Source of the DNA: Burkholderiaceae bacterium
GTDB taxonomy: Bacteria > Pseudomonadota > Gammaproteobacteria > Burkholderiales > Burkholderiaceae_C
Direction of reading: 5' to 3'
Assembly (NCBI GenBank): GCA_019751915.1
Contig: JAIEMS010000019.1
Location: 1-64,000, forward strand
Length of the DNA stretch: 64,000 nt
Shown: in pieces, positions 17,644 through 29,651 of the stretch
How positions within the stretch are numbered: position 1 is the first letter of the stretch
Layout of the letters: every line of letters starts with the position of its first letter
Translations under genes and position numbers: made by a program
Notes under the pieces: model-generated
Database searches by the model: none
What the model was told of the DNA's origin: nothing
Seen by the model: the letters and a program-made list of their open reading frames with translations, nothing else

Positions 17644-18321
17644 TTAACCCTTGCATGTTGCAGGGCGCCACAGGTACAGGCCCAGCAACACTGCGAACGA
17701 GAAAACCAACATCACTGCGGACAATCGGTGTGCTTGGGCATATTCGAGGGCCTGCATATGGTCATAGATTTGCACCGAAGCCATGCGGGATACGCCGGGC
17801 AGATTGCCCCCGATCATCAACACCACACCAAACTCACCCACTGTATGGGCGAAGGTTAAAACCGAGGCAGTTAGAAAACCGGGCAGGGACAAAGGCACAG
17901 CCACCGTGAAGAATGCATCGAGTGGCGAGGCGCGCAGCGTGGCAGCAGCCTCAAGGGGTCGATCACCTACGGACTCAAATGCCGATTGCAAAGGCTGAAC
18001 CATGAAGGGTAGCGAGTAGAACACCGAGGCAATCACCAACCCTGAGAAGGTGAACGGCAGAGGCTCCAACCCTGTCGCTTGCGTCAAACGTCCGAGCGGG
18101 CCATCTGGCCCCATCGCTAGCAACAGGTAAAAACCCAGCACCGAAGGAGGCAACACCAAGGGCAAAGCGACCACAGCCCCGACAGGCTTCTTCCACCATG
18201 CCTTGGAACGGGCCAGCCACCACGCGATAGGGGTGCCAACGATCAGCAAGATCAGTGTTACCAGCGCAGCCAATCTGACAGTCAGACACACGGCTTGCCA
18301 ATCTCCATCAGTCAACAGCAT
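17644..18321 (-). CDS. modB: Molybdate ABC transporter permease ModB
   Basis: A 225-residue inner-membrane permease with about five or six helices. The ABC-coupling segment is present (LEAAATLRASPLDAFFTVAVPLS, ending in LPGFL), followed by FAHTVGEFGVVLMIGGN, typical of ModB/CysT permeases. I chose the ATG at 18321 (MLLTDGDW) because it fits the usual ModB length; a longer frame to 18375 runs through leftover tnpB sequence. The first 14 bases overlap that remnant. It is separated from modA by 198 bases, unusually far for this operon. Confidence 0.92.
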   Translation of the reverse strand: MLLTDGDWQAVCLTVRLAALVTLILLIVGTPIAWWLARSKAWWKKPVGAVVALPLVLPPSVLGFYLLLAMGPDGPLGRLTQATGLEPLPFTFSGLVIASVFYSLPFMVQPLQSAFESVGDRPLEAAATLRASPLDAFFTVAVPLSLPGFLTASVLTFAHTVGEFGVVLMIGGNLPGVSRMASVQIYDHMQALEYAQAHRLSAVMLVFSFAVLLGLYLWRPATCKG

Positions 18322-18445
18322 GCATACCACCCGTTTCTTCCGTTCGTGCCTTACAACCTGCGCCAGCGCCTTCATCTCCGCAGATCGACACAGTGGAACT
18401 CACAGCCATGTTTCGTAAATTGACGGCAGCATTCACATTGCGGGC
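18308..18445 (-). pseudogene. Remnant of an IS200/IS605-family tnpB (C-terminal end)
   Basis: In one minus-strand frame the bases read ARNVNAAVNLRNMAVSSTVS, then ICGDEGAGAG and a basic stretch, to a TGA at 18308-18310. This is the familiar TnpB ending (D-R-D-x-N-A-A-x-N-L then a SACGEE-like stretch), with the catalytic Asp position now Ala and everything upstream of it missing. The 74 bases between it and modA (18446-18519) hold no gene. It is a fossil insertion inside the mod operon and is not the same sequence as the intact tnpB at 38709. Confidence 0.75.
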
Positions 18446-18519
18446 AAATAGTAGCGCGAAGGCCGGGGACCCGCTAGACCTCGGGCTAAACCCCTAAGCT
18501 TGCGCTCGCAACCGGGTCA

Positions 18520-19290
18520 TTACGGCTGCGAACCCTCTCCCGGTAAAACAAAGCCGTATTTGGTCATCACAGCGCGGGCAGGCTTGCTATGCATATAGTT
18601 CGTGAAGCGCTTTGCCAGTGGGTTGTTTGCCGCGCGCTTGGTAATCACAAAGCCTTGTTCGAGCGGCGCATGCAGACCAGCGGGAATCAGGAAATAACCG
18701 CCGTTGCGTGCCAGATCGGGACTGACAGCCAGCGACAGCGCGATGATGCCAACCTGTGCATTGCCGGTCTGTACGTACTGGGCTGTATGGGCGATGTTCT
18801 CGCCATAAACAAGCTTGGACTCCACCTTCTGCCATAAGCCTGAGGCTCGCAAAGCTTCCTCGGCACGTTTGCCGTAAGGGGCGTGCTTTGGGTTGGCAAT
18901 GGCAATCCGGGAGATTCTCGAATCGGTCAGGCTCGCCAAGGTCATTTGGGTAGCATCCATGCCCGTGCTCCAGAGCACAATCCGACCGACCGCGTAAGGT
19001 GTTGTGTCTGACGCGGTAAAGCCGCTTTGCACTAGTTGGCGGGGAAAAGCAATGTCTGCCGAGAAAAACACGTCATAGGGCGCACCCTGCTGGATTTGTG
19101 TACGGAAGTTGCCCGACGAACCATAAACCACCTGCACATCATCGCTGGGATGGGTCTTTTGAAAGACTGTGACGATCTCGTCCATGGCAAACTTGAGGTC
19201 GGCTGCAGCCGCAACCGTGATCTTCTCTGCGTATGCGAACAAAGGCAGCAACAAAGTGCAGGCGAGCAGCAGGTACTTGGGTGGTTTCAT
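18520..19290 (-). CDS. modA: Molybdate-binding periplasmic protein ModA
   Basis: A 256-residue solute-binding protein with a signal peptide (residues 1-21, LLLPLFAYA-EK). Family features: ITVAAAADLKFAMDEI, VVYGSSGNFRTQIQQGAPYDVFFSAD and YGENIAHTAQYVQTGNAQVG, read here as blocks around the oxyanion-binding Ser residues. It captures molybdate for ModBC. It is the first gene of the minus-strand mod set. Only about 55 bases separate it from the upstream terminator; I see no molybdenum-cofactor riboswitch or clear ModE box there. Confidence 0.95.
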   Translation of the reverse strand: MKPPKYLLLACTLLLPLFAYAEKITVAAAADLKFAMDEIVTVFQKTHPSDDVQVVYGSSGNFRTQIQQGAPYDVFFSADIAFPRQLVQSGFTASDTTPYAVGRIVLWSTGMDATQMTLASLTDSRISRIAIANPKHAPYGKRAEEALRASGLWQKVESKLVYGENIAHTAQYVQTGNAQVGIIALSLAVSPDLARNGGYFLIPAGLHAPLEQGFVITKRAANNPLAKRFTNYMHSKPARAVMTKYGFVLPGEGSQP

Positions 19291-19343
19291 GAAGCGGTTC
19301 TTTTCGTTGTCTCAGTTCCAGCAGCAATCACCCGTCGTGGGCC

Positions 19344-19380
19344 AATAAAAAAGCCAGTCGGCTTTGGTACCGACTGGCTT
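19344..19380 (-). terminator. Rho-independent terminator after actP
   Basis: An 11-bp perfect stem (AAGCCAGTCGG with CCGACTGGCTT) around an 8-base loop. On the minus strand it is followed by TTTTATT, 28 bases after the actP stop. Confidence 0.88.
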
Positions 19381-19407
19381 GCCCCGAAAGATGGAGGTGC
19401 TGAACGA

Positions 19408-21096
19408 TCAGTGTGCTGCGGCGCTGGCAGCGCCTACGCCGGTTTGGGCGCGTACATACTGGTCGTCAAAGGCAGCGCGTTCAGCTTGGGCTTGTGCGCT
19501 GTTGTCCAGCTTAGAGAACACATAGATACTCAAGAAGGCCAGTGGCATAGCGAACAGAGCGGGCTGTGTGTACGGGAAAAGGGGCGAGGCATTGCCCAGC
19601 ACATCAACCCACACCGACTTGGAGAAGACCACAAACAGCACCGAGCTGATCAGGCCGGTGTAGCCACCCACCAGCGCACCGCGTGTGGTCAGGCCACGCC
19701 AATACATCGACATCAGCAGCACGGGGAAGTTGGCGCACGATGCCACGCCAAAAGCCAGCGCCACCATGAAAGCCACGTTCATCTTCTCAAAGGCTATGCC
19801 CAACAGCACGGCCACCACACCCAGCCCCAGCGTGGCAATTTTCGAGACACGGATTTCTTTCTCTTCCGAGACATTGCCCTTCATGATGACGCGCGCATAC
19901 AAGTCATGCGAGATAGCCGATGCACCCGCCAAGGCCAAGCCTGCGACCACCGCCAAAATCGTGGCAAAGGCTACCGCCGACAAGAAGCCCAGCAGCAAAT
20001 TGCCACCAGCCGCCTTGGCCAGATGCAAGGCCACCATGTTACCACCACCGATGAGCTTACCGCCCACATTGCCACCTTCAAAGAATTGTGGGTCGGTACC
20101 CACCAGCACGATGGAGCACAACCCCATGATGGCAATCACGTTGAAGAAGAAGGCAATGATGCCGGAGGCGTAAAACACCGACTTGCGCGCTTCTTTGGCG
20201 TTGGTCACGGTAAAAAAGCGCATCAAAATATGCGGCAGCCCAGCAATACCGAACATCAGGCCCAGACCCATAGAGATCGCCGTCACGGGATCTGCCAACA
20301 AGCTACCGGGAGTCATCAGCTTAGAGCCCAGCTTGTGGACTTCCATCGCACGGCTGATGAGCGTATCAAAGCTAAAACCAAATTTGCTAAATGCCAACAG
20401 CATGATGGCGGTGCCACCCACCAGCAACATACACGCCTTGATGATCTGCACCCAAGTGGTAGCGACCATGCCGCCAAAAATGACATACACCATCATCAAG
20501 ATACCCACGACCACCAGCGCAACGTGGTAATCGAGCCCAAACAACAGTTTGATGAGCTGACCTGCACCCACCATTTGTGCCACCAAGTAGAAGCACACCA
20601 CCACCAACGAGCTGATGGCCGCCATCGTACGTACCTTGCCTTGGTTGAGGCGGTAGGCAGTGATGTCGGCAAAGGTAAATTTGCCCAAATTACGCAGGCG
20701 CTCGGCCATCAAAAACAAGATGATGGGCCAACCTACAAAGAAGGCCACCATGTAAATGTAGCCATCCACCCCTTGACCGTAGATCATGGCCGTCAAACCC
20801 AGCAGCGTGGCTGCGGACATAAAGTCCCCAGCAATGGCCAAGCCGTTTTGCTTGCCGGTGATACCACCACCAGCGGTATAAAAATCGGATGCCGACTTGG
20901 AGCGACCTGCCGCCCAGTAGGTAATGCCCAACGTCATCAGCACGAACACAAAGAACATGCCAATAGCGTGCAGGTTCAGCGGTTGTTTTTCGGCACCCCC
21001 GAGGTCTGGCCCGGCAATAGCCAGCGCAGGCAAAAGCAACAGCAGAGCGGCCAAAGGACGGCCCACAGAAGAAAACATAGATAGTGTGCGGTTCAT
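19408..21096 (-). CDS. actP: Cation/acetate symporter ActP
   Basis: A 562-residue sodium:solute symporter with an N-terminal signal-like helix and about 13 transmembrane segments. ActP-type features include [31 protein letters not shown] and TTWVQIIKA. It takes up acetate and related short monocarboxylates, including glycolate in E. coli. It overlaps the upstream DUF485 gene by 4 bases, the usual yjcH-actP pair. The acs gene that often accompanies them is not in this window. Confidence 0.93.
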   Translation of the reverse strand: MNRTLSMFSSVGRPLAALLLLLPALAIAGPDLGGAEKQPLNLHAIGMFFVFVLMTLGITYWAAGRSKSASDFYTAGGGITGKQNGLAIAGDFMSAATLLGLTAMIYGQGVDGYIYMVAFFVGWPIILFLMAERLRNLGKFTFADITAYRLNQGKVRTMAAISSLVVVCFYLVAQMVGAGQLIKLLFGLDYHVALVVVGILMMVYVIFGGMVATTWVQIIKACMLLVGGTAIMLLAFSKFGFSFDTLISRAMEVHKLGSKLMTPGSLLADPVTAISMGLGLMFGIAGLPHILMRFFTVTNAKEARKSVFYASGIIAFFFNVIAIMGLCSIVLVGTDPQFFEGGNVGGKLIGGGNMVALHLAKAAGGNLLLGFLSAVAFATILAVVAGLALAGASAISHDLYARVIMKGNVSEEKEIRVSKIATLGLGVVAVLLGIAFEKMNVAFMVALAFGVASCANFPVLLMSMYWRGLTTRGALVGGYTGLISSVLFVVFSKSVWVDVLGNASPLFPYTQPALFAMPLAFLSIYVFSKLDNSAQAQAERAAFDDQYVRAQTGVGAASAAAH

Positions 21097-21410
21097 AATT
21101 TTTTCATTGCGTCTTGGACGATTTGCTCATTCAGGGTGTCAAACTCACCATTGGCGCGGCGTACATACACCCAAGTCAGCACACAGAAAAACACAAACTG
21201 AGAAAAACCCAGTACCACCCCTACCGTCAGATTGCCACCTTCAAAAATGCGTGTGGCAATAAAACTGGGCACAAAAGCCACCAGCAAAACAAAGCCAAAA
21301 AAAATGACAATAACCAACAGGGCCAACATCGCGGCAAAACGGCCGCGCTGGCGCACCAGCTCGGCATAGCGCGGATCACGCTTGATGTTCTCGTACAGTG
21401 GATTGGACAT
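21093..21410 (-). CDS. DUF485 membrane protein (YjcH-like)
   Basis: A 105-residue protein with two transmembrane helices (about 28-51 and 62-83) and the DUF485 N-terminal pattern [20 protein letters not shown]. It precedes actP with a 4-base overlap, as in E. coli yjcH-actP, and is presumed to assist the symporter. A good AGGAG lies before the ATG (21411-21420 region). Confidence 0.93.
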   Translation of the reverse strand: MSNPLYENIKRDPRYAELVRQRGRFAAMLALLVIVIFFGFVLLVAFVPSFIATRIFEGGNLTVGVVLGFSQFVFFCVLTWVYVRRANGEFDTLNEQIVQDAMKKL

Positions 21411-21577
21411 GACTCTCCTTCAAATACCCATTGAATGCACAACGCATAAACGGGCAGTATTTTAATAAGTCAATCCTGTTTAATCCTTACAGAACACAAT
21501 CTATTTCTCCGGTATAAGCTCCATTTTTAACGGCGTGGGCCTGCAACTTGCAGGACTCAAATCTGAAGTGCAATAAA

Positions 21578-21605
21578 GAAACGCGCCCGAAGGCGCGTTT
21601 CTTTT
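21578..21605. terminator. Rho-independent terminator after gapA (possibly bidirectional)
   Basis: A 10-bp stem GAAACGCGCC/GGCGCGTTTC around a CGAA tetraloop, 25 bases past the gapA stop. T-rich tails exist on both strands (TTTT on plus, TTTATT on minus). The rest of the 219-base gap to the DUF485 gene holds promoter space for the DUF485-actP unit. Confidence 0.8.
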
Positions 21606-21629
21606 ACCTATGAAAAATCAGCCATCCAA

Positions 21630-24705
<3,076 letters not shown>

Positions 24706-24824
24706 TGGGGCAGGTCCGGGGTAGGAATGAGGTGGGAAAAACCTCGGATTTTAGCGGTCTGGCCCCACGCCGCCCTCCACAGGTCTGCACCAACACCAGT
24801 GGTCAATGCACTACAGTGGCAACG

Positions 24825-25631
24825 ATGCACGGCCCAACACTGTCCACACCCCTTCCCCAATCGTCTTTGGCGCAAGCACCATCGGCTCTGCTACTGGCCG
24901 CAGGCCGGGGCGAGCGCATGCGCCCGCTGACCGACACCACGCCCAAACCGATGTTGCACGTTCAGGGCCAGCCCCTGCTGCAATGGCACCTGCAAGCGCT
25001 AGCGGCTGCCGGTGTCGGCAAGGTGCTCATCAACACCGCTTGGCTCGGAACGCAAATCAGCGCGCACTTTGGCAGTGTTTTTGGCTTCCAGACCGCGTCC
25101 AGCGCTGCTCGGCAGCTATCTATTTTTTATTCTGACGAGGGCCGTGACTTTGGCGCAGCCCTTGAAACTGCCGGTGGCATTGCCCGGGCGTTGCCACAAC
25201 TGGGTGGTATTTTTTGGCTGGCGGCAGGCGACGTTTTTGCCCCCGACTTTGTGTTTGCCGCCGATGCGGTGCAGGCCTTTGCTGCCAGCGACCAACTGGC
25301 GCATCTGTGGCTGGTGCCCAACCCAGCGCACAACCCACGCGGCGATTTTGGTTTGTCGCCCCAAGGTTTAGCGCAAAACCTGCCCGACAGCGATCCCTCG
25401 CCACGCTACACCTACAGCACCATCGCGCTGCTGCGGTCACAACTGTTTACCCCGCCTTGGTGCGATATTGCCCCGGGCAACCCCGATGGCATTGCCGCAC
25501 CGCTGGCACCGCTGCTGCGCCGCGCTATGGACGCAGGCCGCGTCGGTGCCACGCTCTACCTTGGTCGCTGGACGGATGTGGGCACGCCCGAACGTCTGGC
25601 CGAACTCAACACCATCGCTCCTTTGCCATGA
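24825..25631 (+). CDS. murU: N-acetylmuramate alpha-1-phosphate uridylyltransferase MurU-like
   Basis: A 268-residue sugar-phosphate nucleotidyltransferase with the activation motif LLLAAGRGERMRPLTDTTPKPML (read as GRGERMRPLT and KPML), ALETAGGIARALPQLG, the metal site AAGDVF and the late YTYSTIALL and GRWTDVGTPERL. This fits MurU of cell-wall recycling, which makes UDP-MurNAc. The usual partner amgK is not adjacent because tkt is divergent here. Residues 86-104 look longer than in relatives, with a possible repeat copy. The stop overlaps the start of pepP. Confidence 0.85.
   Translation: MHGPTLSTPLPQSSLAQAPSALLLAAGRGERMRPLTDTTPKPMLHVQGQPLLQWHLQALAAAGVGKVLINTAWLGTQISAHFGSVFGFQTASSAARQLSIFYSDEGRDFGAALETAGGIARALPQLGGIFWLAAGDVFAPDFVFAADAVQAFAASDQLAHLWLVPNPAHNPRGDFGLSPQGLAQNLPDSDPSPRYTYSTIALLRSQLFTPPWCDIAPGNPDGIAAPLAPLLRRAMDAGRVGATLYLGRWTDVGTPERLAELNTIAPLP
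25098..25134 (+). repeat. Possible interspersed repeat fragment inside murU
   Basis: TCCAGCGCTGCTCGGCAGC then TATCTATTTTTTATT resembles one end of the repeat in reverse orientation. The gene keeps its frame. Weak match. Confidence 0.3.
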
Positions 25632-27034
25632 CCCACCACACCGCCCCCTTTTCACAGTACGCACAGCGCCGCGCTCGTTTGGCAGCTCAACTCGGTGCAG
25701 GCGCTATTGCGCTGATCCCGACGGCACCCGAACAACCGCGCAACCGCGACAGCGATTTCTTGTTTCGCCACGACAGCTATTTTTACTACCTGACGGGCTT
25801 TACCGAACCCAACGCTTGGCTGCTTTTGACCGCCGAGGGCCATAGCACCCTGCTGTGCCAGCCCAAAGACCTAGAGCGCGAAATTTGGGACGGCATTCGC
25901 CTCGGCCCCGAGGCCGCACCCCAAGCACTGGGCGTAGATGCGGCCTTTTCCGTGGCCGAAATCAACCAACGCTTGCCCCAACTGCTAGAAAACCGCAGCA
26001 GCATTTGGTACCCCTTTGCCATCCATACCGGGCTGGAAGAGCGCATCGCCACGTGGCTCGGTACGGTGCGTGGGCGTGCGCGCATGGGCGCGCTGTGCCC
26101 CGGCCAGCAAAACGACCTGTGCGGCCCCTTGGATGAAATGCGCCTGATCAAAGATGCGCACGAACAAGCCACCATGCGCCGGGCCGCGCAGATCAGCGCG
26201 GGCGGCCATGTTCGGGCCATGCAGCGCTGCGCCCACATGCTGCGCACGGGCCAAGAGGTGCGTGAATACCATCTCGACGCTGAGCTGCTGCACGAGTTTC
26301 GCTCCCACGGCTCGCAATACTCGGCCTACAACGCCATCGTCGCAGCCGGTGCCAATGCCTGCGTGCTGCACTACCGCGCCGACACCGCCCCCATCCACGC
26401 GGGCGATTTGGTACTGATCGATGCAGGCTGCGAACTCGACGGCTACGCCAGCGACATCACCCGCACCTTTCCGGCCAATGGCCGCTTTACCGGCCCACAG
26501 CGGGCGCTGTACGAGCTGGTGCTGGCCAGCCAAGAGGCTGCCATTGCCGCCACCCGCGCAGGCGTGCGCTTTAGCGCGCCGCACGAAGCGACACTGGCCG
26601 TGCTGGCGCAGGGCTTGCTGGATGTGGGCTTGCTCGATAAAACCAAAGTCGGCAACGCCCAAGACGTGATCGAGCAACGCGCCTACCAGCCGTTTTACAT
26701 GCACCGCACCAGCCACTGGCTGGGCATGGATGTTCACGATTGCGGCAGCTACGTCGAGCCGTCCGAGGCCGATCAGGTCAGCCAGCGCAACGACCCACTG
26801 ACCGGCCAAACTCACACCGAGCGCCCGAGCCGAATTTTGCGCCCCGGTATGGTCATCACCATCGAACCGGGCCTGTACGTGCGCCCAGCACCGGGGGTGC
26901 CCGAAGCGTTTCACCACATTGGCATCCGCATTGAAGACGATGCCATCGTTACCGAAAACGGCTGTGAACTCACTACGCGCGGTGTGCCCGTGCATCCAGA
27001 CGAGATCGAAGCCCTGATGCGCGGCGGCGCTTAA
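25628..27034 (+). CDS. pepP: Xaa-Pro aminopeptidase
   Basis: A 468-residue M24B metallopeptidase that removes the residue before proline from peptides. An N-terminal AMP_N domain (about 1-150, with RNRDSDFLFRHDSYFYYLTG) precedes the pita-bread domain. Dinuclear Mn ligands are visible in LIDAGCELDGYASDITRTF (two Asp), HRTSHWLGMDVHD (His), MVITIEPGLYV (Glu) and IRIEDDAIVTE (Glu). The ATG at 25628 shares ATGA with the murU stop. It converges on the CBS/GGDEF gene with four bases between. Confidence 0.95.
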   Translation: MTHHTAPFSQYAQRRARLAAQLGAGAIALIPTAPEQPRNRDSDFLFRHDSYFYYLTGFTEPNAWLLLTAEGHSTLLCQPKDLEREIWDGIRLGPEAAPQALGVDAAFSVAEINQRLPQLLENRSSIWYPFAIHTGLEERIATWLGTVRGRARMGALCPGQQNDLCGPLDEMRLIKDAHEQATMRRAAQISAGGHVRAMQRCAHMLRTGQEVREYHLDAELLHEFRSHGSQYSAYNAIVAAGANACVLHYRADTAPIHAGDLVLIDAGCELDGYASDITRTFPANGRFTGPQRALYELVLASQEAAIAATRAGVRFSAPHEATLAVLAQGLLDVGLLDKTKVGNAQDVIEQRAYQPFYMHRTSHWLGMDVHDCGSYVEPSEADQVSQRNDPLTGQTHTERPSRILRPGMVITIEPGLYVRPAPGVPEAFHHIGIRIEDDAIVTENGCELTTRGVPVHPDEIEALMRGGA

Positions 27035-27038
27035 AAAA

Positions 27039-28829
27039 TCAGGGCTTGTTCTGCGGATGGCGTTTGTTGACGTAAAGGCTGTCGCCCGGGATGGCCTTGG
27101 CGCATTTTTTGACTTCAGCGGCGACCACTGAAATATCGAGGTGGTTTTTAAACACCATCGGGGCCGCCTCCACGAGACCAATCGACAGCGAAATCAGCCG
27201 GTGAAACTCCATTTCGCCCTTGCGGTTTTCGGTCACGTAGCCGCCGCGCTCAATGTCGTCGTTGCTAAAAAAGCCCCGAATTTCGCTGCCAAAGCGCCGC
27301 AAAATGCGCTCGCAACGCAATCTCCAGTCTTCGCTGCGAAACACCACGATGAAGTCATCACCGCCAATGTGCCCAATGAAATCGCGCTCAGGATCGCAGT
27401 CTTCGGCCAGCATGCGGGCCGTGAACTGGATCACATCGTCGCCCTTGCTGTAGCCGTACACATCGTTAAACGGCTTAAAGTTGTCTAAATCGCACCAAGC
27501 CACGCAGCAGTGTTCACCGGCGAGCAGCAAATTGTCGATGTGGTGGTTGATCGGCACATTGCCCGGCAGTTGCGTCAGCGGGTTGGCGTATTTGGCCGAC
27601 TCCATTTGCATGGCAGTGACTTCGCGCATCAAGTCTTGCACCCAGCCCATGCCCAAGTAGTTGCCCTGCTCGGTGATGATGAAGCCGCTGACGAGGTGGC
27701 GCGGATCGGCCCCCACCACCATGTTCGAGACCTCCACCAGCGTAGCGCCAATTTCAATAATCAACGGCTGGGTGTCCATGAAGCGCTTGCAGGGCTGGTG
27801 GCCGTAAATTTCTTTGCGAAATGAGCGTGCCATGGTGTCGATCATCTCGTAGCGCGAAATCAACCCCAGCGGTTTGCCATCTTCCACCACCGCCAGCGCG
27901 CGCAGGTCGGGGTTGTTCTCGAACATCTCAAAAACATCGCCCGAAAAGGTCTTTGGCTCCACTGCTGCGGCTTTGGTTAAAAGGCGGCTCAGGACGTGGC
28001 CCGAAACCGGGCTGCCGTTGCTGTCGCGGCGCTGATTGACAAAAGCAATCGCCTTGTGCGCTGCCGCAGGCAGGGCCAATGTGGGCACCAGCGAAGGCCG
28101 ACCAATCAATTGCCCGGCACCGTAGCGCACGCCCAAGCGCACCAGTGCTTGGAGGTCGTTGCGATTGGTGATGCCATCAATGATGGTGTCAGGCCCCAAG
28201 GAAGCAAATGCTGCCACGGCATTTTCTTTGCTGGCCGAGGCCAAATCAAAGCTGGTGAATTCTTCTTCGTTCAGAAAAGTAAAGTCAGCACCAATTTTCG
28301 ATAACAGCCGCTGCCCCGTCAGTTGGCAACCAAAATCCTGTGTCGCTAATTTAAAACCAAAAGAGCGCATTTCTTGCAACCATTGGCCCACCAATTCGAA
28401 TTTGGTGCTGTCAATGTCAGGAACCAATAAAACGATTCTGTCACAGGTTAAAACATCAGGATCGACCAAACTGTGTAAATACCGTGCCAGTGGTAAACCA
28501 CCCGTTTCCATCGCGCCTTCTGGAAGCGGAATAAAAAGCAGCCCCCGGCCATGGCACTCACCAAACCCTTGGACGATGACCTTAAAAACCTCACAGGTAA
28601 AGTCGTTCAACCGTTTGGTTTTCCGGGCAATATGCGTTAAATGCCGATAAGACCCCAGCAATGTTCCGGCGGGGCCGGACACCGAGGCAATGTACCCCAT
28701 GATGTCGCAACTGGAAAAATCTGCCAGTGGCCGGAATTTTGTGATCAGTGCATGCTGCCCCAACACGGTATTCAAATCGCATAAGCAAGAAGCGCAACCA
28801 GAATCTGTAACAGCAGGGGTAATTTGCAT
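27039..28829 (-). CDS. EAL-like/CBS/GGDEF signalling protein
   Basis: A 596-residue soluble protein. Residues about 28-265 resemble an EAL domain that has lost its signature (IAS in place of EAL) and several metal ligands, so it is probably a binding or sensing module. Residues about 290-410 contain a CBS pair (SRLLTKAAAVEP, DLRALAVVEDGKPLGLISR, then VSGFIITEQGNYLGM). The C-terminal GGDEF domain has GGDDF at its active loop and the DLDNFKPFNDVYGYSKGDD metal segment. Cyclase activity is possible but the E-to-D change makes it uncertain. The upstream region is very AT-rich. Confidence 0.85.
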   Translation of the reverse strand: MQITPAVTDSGCASCLCDLNTVLGQHALITKFRPLADFSSCDIMGYIASVSGPAGTLLGSYRHLTHIARKTKRLNDFTCEVFKVIVQGFGECHGRGLLFIPLPEGAMETGGLPLARYLHSLVDPDVLTCDRIVLLVPDIDSTKFELVGQWLQEMRSFGFKLATQDFGCQLTGQRLLSKIGADFTFLNEEEFTSFDLASASKENAVAAFASLGPDTIIDGITNRNDLQALVRLGVRYGAGQLIGRPSLVPTLALPAAAHKAIAFVNQRRDSNGSPVSGHVLSRLLTKAAAVEPKTFSGDVFEMFENNPDLRALAVVEDGKPLGLISRYEMIDTMARSFRKEIYGHQPCKRFMDTQPLIIEIGATLVEVSNMVVGADPRHLVSGFIITEQGNYLGMGWVQDLMREVTAMQMESAKYANPLTQLPGNVPINHHIDNLLLAGEHCCVAWCDLDNFKPFNDVYGYSKGDDVIQFTARMLAEDCDPERDFIGHIGGDDFIVVFRSEDWRLRCERILRRFGSEIRGFFSNDDIERGGYVTENRKGEMEFHRLISLSIGLVEAAPMVFKNHLDISVVAAEVKKCAKAIPGDSLYVNKRHPQNKP

Positions 28830-28850
28830 GGTCTGCCTAAGGTTTACATT

Positions 28851-28935
28851 GAATCATCAAAATATATTTGCAGAAAATATTTTTATTATTTAAATATTTA
28901 TTTTTGCAAATTTATTTTAAAAATTAACCGTGACA
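28851..28935. other. AT-rich intergenic island with nested inverted repeat
   Basis: About 80 bases with hardly any G or C lie upstream of the CBS/GGDEF gene. TTTGCA (28867-28872) and TGCAAA (28904-28909 region) bracket a stretch of A/T that is itself roughly palindromic. In a GC-rich genome this can be an UP element, a site for a nucleoid protein that prefers AT DNA, or a weak terminator for the lipoprotein gene. Confidence 0.5.
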
Positions 28936-28969
28936 GTTTGATTAAAAATAAGTTACCACTGCAGGAAGA

Positions 28970-29641
28970 TCAATCCGCACCCATTTTTTCGAGCCACTGG
29001 GCCACCTCTTGGGCCACTTGCGTTGTCGCATCGGTCAAGGCATGGGCACCGCCAGCAGCATTGGCGCTATGGGCCGTTTTTTGCACGGTAAACAGGCGCT
29101 GGCCCAGCAAGCGCGATCCGGTGGCCGTGGGTTGGGTCAGGGTAGCGCGCAGGCGCACCAGCCCAGCACTGTCGCTGGCGCTGGCAAACACGTGGCTGAA
29201 TTCTTCTAACTCTACGCGCAGCACGGCAGGTGCCGCTGCATCCGAGCGCGCGGTGCTTTGGGCATCTTCAGGGCGCAACACGGCGCGGCGCTGGCCCAAT
29301 GCAGCGCGCAGACTTTGCTGCACCAGTTGCGCTGGGGGCTGGCTCCAGCGGGCACGCTGGTAGGTGCGCAACTGGCGTGCATCGGCGTAGGCCAATCGGT
29401 ACTGCACGGCAGTGTTGCCATCGACCGGGCCAGCGGCCTCAACCTCGGCCAGCACCAAGGGAGCCAGAAGGTCGTGGTCTGGGGTCGTGCGGGCATCGGC
29501 CACACCCGGCCCAAGGTCGTAGACCAGCGGCTGCGAGGGCGGAATCGGCAGTGCAGCACATCCTGCCAAAAAAATAAGGCAAAAAGTGGCAATAGCGCTT
29601 GCGCTGCAAGCAGAGTGCGCTATCTTTTTAGGAGTATTCAT
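28970..29641 (-). CDS. ABC-type transport auxiliary lipoprotein of an MCE system
   Basis: A 223-residue lipoprotein with lipobox FLAGC (Cys28). The body fits the ABC_trans_aux/DUF330 family, the PqiC-like partner of MCE transporters: VYDLGP near the start, YADARQLRTYQRARWSQPPAQLVQQSL, then LRVELEEFSHVFAS. It likely sits on the periplasmic face of the outer membrane and receives lipids from the MCE protein. The ATG at 29641 gives a proper signal peptide. That signal peptide is encoded by a repeat copy (29588-29636). Last gene of the MCE operon. Confidence 0.87.
   Translation of the reverse strand: MNTPKKIAHSACSASAIATFCLIFLAGCAALPIPPSQPLVYDLGPGVADARTTPDHDLLAPLVLAEVEAAGPVDGNTAVQYRLAYADARQLRTYQRARWSQPPAQLVQQSLRAALGQRRAVLRPEDAQSTARSDAAAPAVLRVELEEFSHVFASASDSAGLVRLRATLTQPTATGSRLLGQRLFTVQKTAHSANAAGGAHALTDATTQVAQEVAQWLEKMGAD
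29588..29636 (-). repeat. Interspersed repeat copy inside lipoprotein signal peptide
   Basis: On the minus strand: ACTCCTAAAAAGATAGCGC, then GCTTGCAGCGCAAGCGCTAT and GCC. This is the forward family consensus on the coding strand, the opposite of copies A and B, which are antisense to their genes. It encodes part of the signal peptide (KIAHSACSASAIATF). Confidence 0.65.
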
Positions 29642-29651
29642 GGCGATTCTT

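Noticed and set aside
19291-19343. Molybdenum-cofactor riboswitch or ModE box before modA
   Set aside because: Only about 55 bases separate modA from the upstream terminator, too short for the riboswitch, and no ModE palindrome is visible.
19036-21084. A 682-codon open frame on the plus strand opposite actP
   Set aside because: It lies entirely antisense to a clear symporter gene, is rich in His and Gln with no domain, and is a by-product of codon bias in GC-rich DNA.
25985-27181. A 398-codon minus-strand frame opposite pepP
   Set aside because: Antisense to a well-conserved peptidase with all metal ligands; no family features.
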